Position numbers and translations under genes: made by a program. The notes under the pieces were generated by a model that had not been told where the DNA came from, made no database searches, and worked only from the letters and a program-made list of their open reading frames with translations. Below are positions 1 to 4,805 of a DNA stretch of 7,215 bases, in pieces; positions within the stretch are counted from its first letter, which is position 1; every line of letters starts with the position of its first letter. The stretch comes from an uncultured Phycisphaerales bacterium (lineage in GTDB: Bacteria; Planctomycetota; Phycisphaerae; Sedimentisphaerales; Anaerobacaceae), in assembly GCA_937868145.1 (NCBI GenBank), contig CALMMH010000190.1, positions 1-7,215 of the forward strand, given 5' to 3'.

Positions 1-1
1 A

Positions 2-103
2 GAGGCCGGGCTGATGGTCGAGGCTTCCGTCGGCGGCCAGAAGTTCCGCTTCGAGCCGATCCCGGCAGGGGAGACGGCCACCTACGAAGCCTCCGCCCAA
101 TGA
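2..103 (+). CDS. C-terminal end of an unrecognised protein (partial)
   Basis: The frame starting at base 2 is open from the left edge to a TGA at 101-103 and gives the last 33 residues of a protein, reading EAGLMVEASVGGQ then KFRFEPIPAGETATYEASAQ. The alternation of hydrophobic and polar residues resembles the last strands of a beta-rich domain, which would suit the end of an exported enzyme, but the fragment is too short to assign a family. It is co-oriented with the radical SAM gene, which begins 221 bases further on behind its own promoter, so the two are probably separate transcription units. That the frame is coding is an inference from the in-frame stop and the plausible composition. 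Confidence 0.5.
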   Translation, partial: EAGLMVEASVGGQKFRFEPIPAGETATYEASAQ

Positions 104-215
104 CGCACGGGGCTTGAGGGTTGCGATCGGGCGCAGTCCCTCCGCCGGTCGGGACGACGACGACCTGCCGTGGAGGATTGCGACCGTACGCGGACCGGCG
201 GAATGATGTGTGCTT

Positions 216-256
216 GCCGGATGCGCGTCATTCCGGCGGCTTTGTATCTATTTTCT
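216..256 (+). terminator. Probable intrinsic terminator of the upstream partial gene
   Basis: GCCGGA at 216-221 pairs with TCCGGC at 232-237 around a 10-base loop, and the T-rich run TTTGTATCTATTTTCT follows at 241-256. The stop of the upstream gene is 112 bases away, so this would be a long 3' untranslated tail. The stem is only 6 bp. Part of its right arm can instead pair with 199-206, so the structure may be conditional. The rest of 104-267 holds no credible gene. Confidence 0.4.
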
Positions 257-267
257 CTCCCTGCGAC

Positions 268-296
268 TTGACGGCTGAGCCGACACGCCGTAAACT
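268..296 (+). promoter_or_regulatory. Sigma70-type promoter of the radical SAM gene
   Basis: TTGACG at 268-273 (5 of 6 matches to the -35 consensus) is followed by a 17-base spacer and TAAACT at 291-296 (4 of 6, including the key first, second and last bases). Transcription would start near 303, giving a leader of about 22 bases before the ATG at 325. The isomerase operon promoter at 3080-3108 has the same TTGACG-17-base layout, which supports both calls. Confidence 0.55.
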
Positions 297-324
297 AGGG
301 GGAGTTCGGTCGAAAGGTCCCGGA

Positions 325-1221
325 ATGCCCCTATGGAACAACATAGCGGAATTGATGGACTACTACATCCCCCCTCTGCCCACGGTTTACTGGTTCGACG
401 TCATCCGTCTGTGCAACCTCAAGTGCGTCATGTGCCCGCAATCGAAAGGCCTCAAGCCCTTGCAGGCCAGGATGCCGGTCGATGTATTCAAGAGCACGAT
501 AGACGACATTTGCGAGAACCGGCCTCTGGTCAAGCTGTACCTTTCGGGCGAGCCGCTCTTGCACCACGGACTCTTCGAGATGATCGAATACGCCGGGGGC
601 AGGGGCTGCCGGACCATGCTGCACACGAACGCGACGACGCTCACGAAGGAGATGGCCGGGCGAGTCCTCTCGTCCTCGCTGACCTTCCTGTGTTTCTCGT
701 TCGACGGCTGCTCGCCGGCGGTTTACGAACAGCTCCGGCCGCCCTCGCAGTTCGAGCACGTCAAGTCCAACATTCTGCGATATCTGTCTCTGCGCCGACA
801 GCGGGGCGGCGCAGGACCTCGCACGACGATCGAGATCATCCGCATGGGCGAGACGGCCGACAAGATCGACGCATTTGCGCAGGAGTGGCGGGACAAGGGC
901 GTGGACGACGTGCACGTGGCCCGGTACACGACCTGGCATGGCCTGGTGCACGACCGCCGCGCGGGCAAGGGGACCGGAGCCGTTGGGTACAAGCCCTGCG
1001 CCGCGCCGTTTTCGCACGGTTGCATCCTGGCGGATGGGACCGTCGTCCCATGCTGTCTGGACGTCAACGGTCGCATGCCCCTGGGGAACATCGCCGCCGG
1101 CGGGTTCCGACAGATCTGGTCGGGCAACGAATACCGCCAACTGCGGCTCCAGATGCTCACCGGCGCCCTGGAGCCCGGCGGCATCTGCGACCGATGCGAC
1201 AACACCTCGCGAAACGTCTGA
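325..1221 (+). CDS. Radical SAM protein with C-terminal SPASM domain
   Basis: The 298-residue product is a radical SAM enzyme, a class that cleaves S-adenosylmethionine at a [4Fe-4S] cluster to start radical chemistry. The cluster motif CNLKCVMC (C30, C34, C37; CX3CX2C) is followed by the GEP motif at 75-77, HTNAT at 100-104 and FSFDG at 124-128. The C-terminal part has the SPASM pattern: C225 and C233, then ILADGTVVPCC (C243, C244), LGNI, a FRQIW segment near 261-265, and C288-X2-C291, which would hold an auxiliary Fe-S cluster. The ATG at 325 is chosen because GAAAGG lies just upstream and the motifs begin soon after; the open frame reaches back to 121, but the extra residues look non-coding. 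SPASM enzymes often modify peptides or sugars, yet no precursor peptide or transporter is adjacent, so the substrate is unknown. Confidence 0.9.
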   Translation: MPLWNNIAELMDYYIPPLPTVYWFDVIRLCNLKCVMCPQSKGLKPLQARMPVDVFKSTIDDICENRPLVKLYLSGEPLLHHGLFEMIEYAGGRGCRTMLHTNATTLTKEMAGRVLSSSLTFLCFSFDGCSPAVYEQLRPPSQFEHVKSNILRYLSLRRQRGGAGPRTTIEIIRMGETADKIDAFAQEWRDKGVDDVHVARYTTWHGLVHDRRAGKGTGAVGYKPCAAPFSHGCILADGTVVPCCLDVNGRMPLGNIAAGGFRQIWSGNEYRQLRLQMLTGALEPGGICDRCDNTSRNV

Positions 1222-1279
1222 ATCCATTCGTTCGCTGGCGACTGTGTGAATCCTCAACGGGGACGGTTCTGTCTTCCGG

Positions 1280-1321
1280 AAAAGAGAAACCCCGCCGTCC
1301 GATGAGAATCAGACGACGGGG
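1280..1321 (-). terminator. Intrinsic terminator of the isomerase operon
   Basis: CCCCGCCGTC (1290-1299) and GACGACGGGG (1312-1321) form a 10-bp stem with a 12-base loop. The one imperfect pair is a G-U wobble in minus-strand RNA but a C-A mismatch in plus-strand RNA. Reading on the minus strand, the stem is followed by TTTCTCTTTT (1289 to 1280). Both points say it serves the minus-strand operon ending at 1387. It lies in the 165-base convergent gap after the radical SAM gene and has no T-rich tail in the plus direction. Confidence 0.75.
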
Positions 1322-1386
1322 TCGAATCCGTGTTCATCCCGCCGAACGGTGCGTCGCGCGACGCCGACCGGCCAAGAACGCCGCGT

Positions 1387-2058
1387 TTAACCTTTGGCCT
1401 TCTCTTCGATCTTGGCCTTGACGATCTTGAGTTCTTCTTTGGTCCTGCCGGACGGGCTGCCTGCGGCCTCAAGCTTCTTGACGACGTCCTGGCCTTCGAC
1501 GACTTCGCCGAAGATGGTGTGTTTGCCGTCCAGCCAGGGCGTGGGCACGAACGTGAGGAAGAACTGGCTGCCGTCGGTGTTCGGGCCGGCGTTGGCCATG
1601 CTCAGCAGATACGGACGGTCGTGCTTGACCTTTGCGTTGAACTCGCCGGCGTATTTGTAGCCGGGGCCGCCGGTGCCGGTCCCGGTGGGATCGCCGCCCT
1701 GGGCCATGAAGTCCGTGATCACGCGATGGAAGATCGTCCCGTCGTAGAAACCCTTCTGCGTCAGGAAGATCGTGCTGGTCACATGCATCGGGGCCACGTT
1801 AGGCATCAGCTTGATCTTGATGACGCCTTTGTTCGTTTCCATGACCCAGAAGTACTCCTTGGCCGGGTCGAATTGCATCAGTTCAGGTTTTGTCAGATTC
1901 ATTTTCCACTCGTTTCCCTTATGGAGGCCCGTTGCGGCTTCTTCTTTTTCCTTCTGTTTGACTTCCGTTTCGCTCTTACACCCGGTCGCCAGACCGAGCG
2001 ATAGGGCCCCGATCAGGAGACCGATCGCCACGCCGCAAAGGGAGGATCTGTTTTTCAT
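1387..2058 (-). CDS. Lipoprotein cyclophilin-type peptidyl-prolyl isomerase
   Basis: The 223-residue product catalyses cis-trans isomerisation of peptidyl-proline bonds. Residues 1-26 form a signal peptide ending in ATGC, so C27 is the likely lipidated cysteine and the enzyme should be membrane-anchored outside the cytoplasm. A charged Lys/Glu-rich linker (28-48) leads into the cyclophilin domain (about 68-220). Active-site landmarks are FHRV with catalytic R112, MAQGGDP (118-124, with Q120), NAGPNTDGSQFF (156-167) and WLDGKHTIFGEV (175-186). W175 occupies the position of human CypA W121. The gene starts 26 bases after the stop of the FKBP_N-cyclophilin gene, so the two are an operon. Its own ribosome-binding site is weak (GGGAAA), which suggests translational coupling. 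The cyclophilin domain is a close tandem duplicate of its neighbour's. Confidence 0.92.
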   Translation of the reverse strand: MKNRSSLCGVAIGLLIGALSLGLATGCKSETEVKQKEKEEAATGLHKGNEWKMNLTKPELMQFDPAKEYFWVMETNKGVIKIKLMPNVAPMHVTSTIFLTQKGFYDGTIFHRVITDFMAQGGDPTGTGTGGPGYKYAGEFNAKVKHDRPYLLSMANAGPNTDGSQFFLTFVPTPWLDGKHTIFGEVVEGQDVVKKLEAAGSPSGRTKEELKIVKAKIEEKAKG

Positions 2059-2084
2059 TGTCAGGTTTCCCGCAAGACTCGATA

Positions 2085-3020
2085 TCAGCCCTTGGCCTTC
2101 TCTTCGATCTTGGCTTTGACGATCTTGAGTTCTTCCGTGGTCTTGCCCGCCGGGCTGGTGCCTGCGGCTTCGAGCTTTTTGACGACGTCCTGGCCTTCGA
2201 CGATCTCGCCGAAGATGGTGTGCTTGCCGTCCAGGTGCGGCGTGGGCACGAACGTGATGAAGAACTGGCTGCCGTCGGTGTTCGGGCCGGCGTTGGCCAT
2301 GCTCAACAGGTACGGGCGGTCGTGCTTGACGTTGGCGTTGAATTCTCCGGCGTATTTGTAGCCCGGTCCGCCGGAGCCGATGCCGAGCGGGTCGCCGCCC
2401 TGGGCCATGAAGCCCGGGATCACGCGATGGAAGATCGTTCCGTCGTAGAAGCCCTTCTCCGTCAGGAACATCGTGCTGGTCACGTGCATCGGGGCCACGT
2501 TGGGCATCAGCTTGATCTTGATGGTGCCCTTGTTCGTCTCGAGGATCCAGAAGTAGTCCTTGTTCGCGTCGAACTGCCGCATCTCAGGCTTGGTCAGTTT
2601 CAGTTTCCACTCATTCTCTTTTCCGACCTTGGCCAGAGCCTCTTCTTCCTGCTTGGCCCTGAGCTTGGCCATCTCTTCCTGTCTGGCCTTCATTTCTTCT
2701 TGTCTGGCCTTGAGCTTGGCGTTGCGCTCCTCTTCCCAGGGGGTCATGATCGTCTTCTGTTCTTCGGCGCTGAACGCCGACGGCTGGCCGCTGATCGCCT
2801 CCTGCAGGCCCCGGACGAACATGCTCATGTTCACGTCGATCTCCTGCGCCTTGAGCATGCCGGCGATCTGGCTGGCGATCCGCGTTCCGAGAATGTAGCT
2901 GATCTTGTCCTTGTCCGTCTTGAACTCGTTGGGATCTGCGGCCCGGGCCACGCCGACCGGGATCGCCGCCGCGAATACGCCGAGAACCAACAACCTGCAC
3001 AGCTGCTTGCCAGCGGTCAT
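2085..3020 (-). CDS. FKBP_N / coiled-coil / cyclophilin fusion, exported isomerase
   Basis: The 311-residue product is a secreted peptidyl-prolyl isomerase of unusual architecture. Residues 1-27 are a Sec signal peptide ending ARA|ADP. Residues about 33-100 (FKTDKDKISYILGTRIASQI and onward to RGLQEAISGQPSAFSAEEQ) match the N-terminal dimerisation domain of FkpA/Mip-type FKBPs. A charged helix (about 97-131) with tandem KARQEEM heptads at 104-110 and 111-117 looks like a coiled coil. The catalytic domain is not FKBP but cyclophilin: FHRV with R199, MAQGGDP with Q207, SQFF with F253. H262 stands where CypA has W121. The ATG at 3020 is chosen because GGAGGT lies 7 bases upstream and the signal peptide starts there; an in-frame codon at 3062 adds 14 unlikely residues. 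It is the first gene of the operon with 1387-2058. Confidence 0.9.
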   Translation of the reverse strand: MTAGKQLCRLLVLGVFAAAIPVGVARAADPNEFKTDKDKISYILGTRIASQIAGMLKAQEIDVNMSMFVRGLQEAISGQPSAFSAEEQKTIMTPWEEERNAKLKARQEEMKARQEEMAKLRAKQEEEALAKVGKENEWKLKLTKPEMRQFDANKDYFWILETNKGTIKIKLMPNVAPMHVTSTMFLTEKGFYDGTIFHRVIPGFMAQGGDPLGIGSGGPGYKYAGEFNANVKHDRPYLLSMANAGPNTDGSQFFITFVPTPHLDGKHTIFGEIVEGQDVVKKLEAAGTSPAGKTTEELKIVKAKIEEKAKG

Positions 3021-3079
3021 GATCGATACCTCCACTAAGTCTAAGTCCTGTCCGTTATTCAAAGCACGATAAAAAACTC

Positions 3080-3108
3080 AGGATAGCCGTTACGCCGAAT
3101 TCCGTCAA
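3080..3108 (-). promoter_or_regulatory. Sigma70-type promoter of the isomerase operon
   Basis: On the minus strand TTGACG (3108-3103) is followed by a 17-base spacer and TATCCT (3085-3080). Transcription should start near 3073, giving a leader of about 50 bases. That leader carries a direct repeat of ACTTAG (within 3034-3047) shortly before the GGAGGT ribosome-binding site at 3028-3033. Confidence 0.6.
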
Positions 3109-3666
3109 TCTTTTCGCCGTGCAGACAGTGAAGCGGGTGCCTGACCGTTCTCGTGGTTCCACCGGTGCCGGCGGGTTTCGACAGATCCAAAGGTGCGTTT
3201 GTCGCATGGGGGATACCGGCGGGGAGGGGGCAGAGGCGTGAAACGCGAAGGGGGAAGCGTGTCCTTCCCCTGCTTCATGTGGCCCGCTTCACGAGGTGCG
3301 AAGGAACCATCAAACGGGTTCACCCGCAAGGCCCGTCACGTCGCAGATCGTTGAGAGGCTGCTCTCTCGATCGGTTCGGGCCAACCTCAGGAACACAGCC
3401 GAACAAGTTCGGCCGTGCCACCCTGCTCACCAGGTGAGGGTGGTCAGTGTACTACGCTTTGCATCAGGCCGGCTCTCTCTCCCCGCTGGTATCCATAAAG
3501 CGTCAAACGCACGTCGCGAGTGCGATCGGCTCACAGTGCTCGTGCAGGTATGTTCAGGCATCCCCTCCGACGCTCTGCCTGGGGAGAACCGCCATGACGG
3601 CTTCCCCCAGGCAGAGCGTCCTTGTCGAAGAGGCGATGACGTATTGTCGTGGACGGGAGGTTTTTC
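3109..3666. other. 558-base gene-free, hairpin-rich intergenic region
   Basis: Open frames here give Arg/Pro-rich translations with no recognisable domain or supported start, so I see no protein gene. The region instead holds many inverted repeats. GGGGAAG/CTTCCCC is at 3251-3270, extended by GAAG/CTTC to 3247-3276. A long stem at 3330-3382 combines GGCCCG/CGGGCC, GATCG/CGATC and GAGAG/CTCTC. CAC-GCCGAA/TTCGGC-GTG is at 3394-3417, and CCACCC/GGGTGG follows directly at 3418-3443. A further 16-bp repeat is at 3569-3620. The stretch could be an unannotated structured RNA on either strand, or decayed DNA; I recognise no Rfam family. Confidence 0.45.
3569..3620 (-). repeat. Perfect 16-bp inverted repeat, candidate terminator of the SGNH gene
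   Basis: GACGCTCTGCCTGGGG (3569-3584) is exactly complementary to CCCCAGGCAGAGCGTC (3605-3620), with a 20-base loop. It begins 46 bases past the SGNH hydrolase stop, which is a natural place for a transcription terminator, but neither strand shows a T tract after the stem. It may be a terminator without a U tail, an mRNA 3'-end stabiliser or a dispersed repetitive element. The repeat itself is certain; its role is inferred. Confidence 0.7.
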
Positions 3667-4464
3667 TCAGGCCTTGGCCCCCGAGACGGCGGCCAGCCAG
3701 GTTTCGGCCATCAGGCAGGCGCCGGCCATCGTGGGATGGACGCCGTCGCCGGCCCAGTGGGCGGGCGGAGCCTTCTTGACCGCCTCGTCGAACATCGACT
3801 GGAACGGCACGAACAGAGCGTCGGTCTCGGTCGCCACTTTCTTTGCGGCGGTCCGATAGGTGTCGAATTCGGGGAACCATTTCTCGGTCACGGCCCCGGT
3901 GCGGAGCACGAACGGCTCGCAGACCACCAGTTTCACGCCGGGCAGTTCCTTCTTCGTTCTGGCCAGGAGGGCCCGGTAGTCTTTCTCGTAGACCTCGACC
4001 GTGCCGTCATAGTGGCCGTCGAGCTTGTGCCAGATGTCGTTGACGCCGATCAGGATGCTGACGAGATTGGGCTTCAGGGCGATGCAGTCCTTGTCCCACC
4101 GCTCGGCAAGCTGAAAGACCTTGTGGCCGCTGATGCCGCGGTTGTAGATCTTCAAGTTCGCGTCGGCCCGCTCGGCCAGCAGGCGTGCGGCGATGAAATG
4201 GGCGTATCCGCCGCCCAACATCGCCGGGTCATTGGGGGTGCCCTCCCGTTCACGGTTGCGGCCGGCGTCGGTGATCGAATCGCCCTGGAGCAAAACGGTG
4301 TCGCCGTTGGCGATCAGGCCGTGGGAGTTCTTGGCGAACGGCCGTTTGGCTGTTTCCGAGCAGCCGGAGAGGGACATCGCCGAAATCGTTGCGGCCGCCG
4401 CCGTGGCCGTGCCGAGGAAACCCCGCCGCGAGGTCCGGAGATCCATTGCAGAGGTGTCTGTCAT
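3667..4464 (-). CDS. Tat-exported lipoprotein SGNH/GDSL hydrolase
   Basis: The 265-residue product belongs to the SGNH superfamily of esterases and acetylhydrolases. The N-terminus has a twin-arginine motif SRRGFLG (R13, R14), a hydrophobic stretch and a canonical lipobox LSGC (C35), so it should be exported folded through Tat and lipid-anchored. Catalytic blocks are in order: GDSITD with nucleophile S63, NRGISG with oxyanion G110, GVND with N142, and DGVHP with D240 and H243. GGGYAH near 84-89 is also usual in this family. The family acts on acylated substrates such as acetylated polysaccharides; the substrate here is not shown. The ATG at 4464 is preceded by AAGGGA at 6 bases; an upstream in-frame codon at 4488 lacks this. 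The gene appears monocistronic, with gaps of 341 bases upstream and 646 downstream. Confidence 0.92.
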   Translation of the reverse strand: MTDTSAMDLRTSRRGFLGTATAAAATISAMSLSGCSETAKRPFAKNSHGLIANGDTVLLQGDSITDAGRNREREGTPNDPAMLGGGYAHFIAARLLAERADANLKIYNRGISGHKVFQLAERWDKDCIALKPNLVSILIGVNDIWHKLDGHYDGTVEVYEKDYRALLARTKKELPGVKLVVCEPFVLRTGAVTEKWFPEFDTYRTAAKKVATETDALFVPFQSMFDEAVKKAPPAHWAGDGVHPTMAGACLMAETWLAAVSGAKA

Positions 4465-4506
4465 GTCAATTCCCTTCAACCGAGTCACACCATCATTCGA
4501 TCGGAC

Positions 4507-4529
4507 AACGATCGTTCCGATCTGGAACG
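4507..4529. promoter_or_regulatory. Overlapping palindromes upstream of the SGNH gene
   Basis: AACGATCGTT (4507-4516) is a perfect 10-base palindrome. It overlaps the inverted repeat CGTTCC-GATCT-GGAACG (4513-4529). They lie 43-65 bases upstream of the SGNH start codon, where an operator would be expected, but no convincing promoter hexamers could be picked out beside them and no regulator gene is nearby. Confidence 0.3.
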
Positions 4530-4622
4530 TGTCATGGTAGCCATCTTCGCGTCACGCCGCCAGAAGATTTGCCCCGGCAGGGCAGGGTGTGTGCGACTAC
4601 GTTTCGTGGGGGCTCCGGGTGG

Positions 4623-4652
4623 CATCCTCAAGGCCGGTAGGCCTTGGGGATG
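4623..4652. repeat. 13-bp hairpin CATCCTCAAGGCC/GGCCTTGGGGATG
   Basis: The arms at 4623-4635 and 4640-4652 are complementary over 13 positions with one G-T pair, around a GGTA loop. The G-T pair is a wobble in plus-strand RNA but an A-C mismatch in minus-strand RNA. There is no T tract on either side. It sits directly next to the nested repeat at 4658-4751, in the gap between the secreted repeat protein and the SGNH gene. Confidence 0.6.
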
Positions 4653-4657
4653 GTCGG

Positions 4658-4751
4658 CGGGTGGCAGCGGCAAGCGGAGTCTTCGGAGCTTGCCGATGGT
4701 TCTTCTCATTCACAGGACCATCGGCAAACTGTCATTTGCCGCTGCCACCCG
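4658..4751. repeat. Nested inverted repeat with alternative pairings
   Basis: The outer arms CGGGTGGCAGCGGCAA (4658-4673) and TTGCCGCTGCCACCCG (4736-4751) are perfectly complementary over 16 bp. Inside them TTGCCGATGGT (4690-4700) pairs with ACCATCGGCAA (4717-4727), extendable to 14 bp around a 10-base loop. Because all four arms share CGGCAA/TTGCCG, the element can refold into two smaller hairpins: 4668-4675 with 4688-4695 (8 bp) and 4722-4728 with 4735-4741 (7 bp). It begins 55 bases after the stop of the gene ending at 4806 and may act as its terminator or mRNA 3' end. It has no U tract. Confidence 0.7.
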
Positions 4752-4805
4752 GAATCGAAGGAAGACTATCAGGGCTTCTGGGACCGAGCGACTTGTCTCT
4801 TGCGA

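Noticed and set aside
121..324. N-terminal extension of the radical SAM protein back to a start at 121
   Set aside because: The extra 68 residues are Arg/Pro/Thr-rich without domain features, and they would overlap the terminator-like stem and the TTGACG-17-TAAACT promoter. The ATG at 325 has a better ribosome-binding site.
1330..3038. Long plus-strand open frames opposite the two isomerase genes
   Set aside because: They are antisense shadows with repeated Asp/Leu/Val-rich translations mirroring the duplicated cyclophilin DNA. The minus frames have full catalytic motifs, signal peptides and ribosome-binding sites.
3153..3437. Plus-strand open frame of 94 residues in the intergenic region (and an overlapping longer one at 3296-3859)
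   Set aside because: Basic, low-complexity translations with no ribosome-binding site. The longer one runs antisense into the SGNH gene. The DNA is better explained by hairpins.
4571..4584. Short inverted repeat TGCCC/GGGCA as a terminator
   Set aside because: Five base pairs with no T tract, within expectation for GC-rich DNA.
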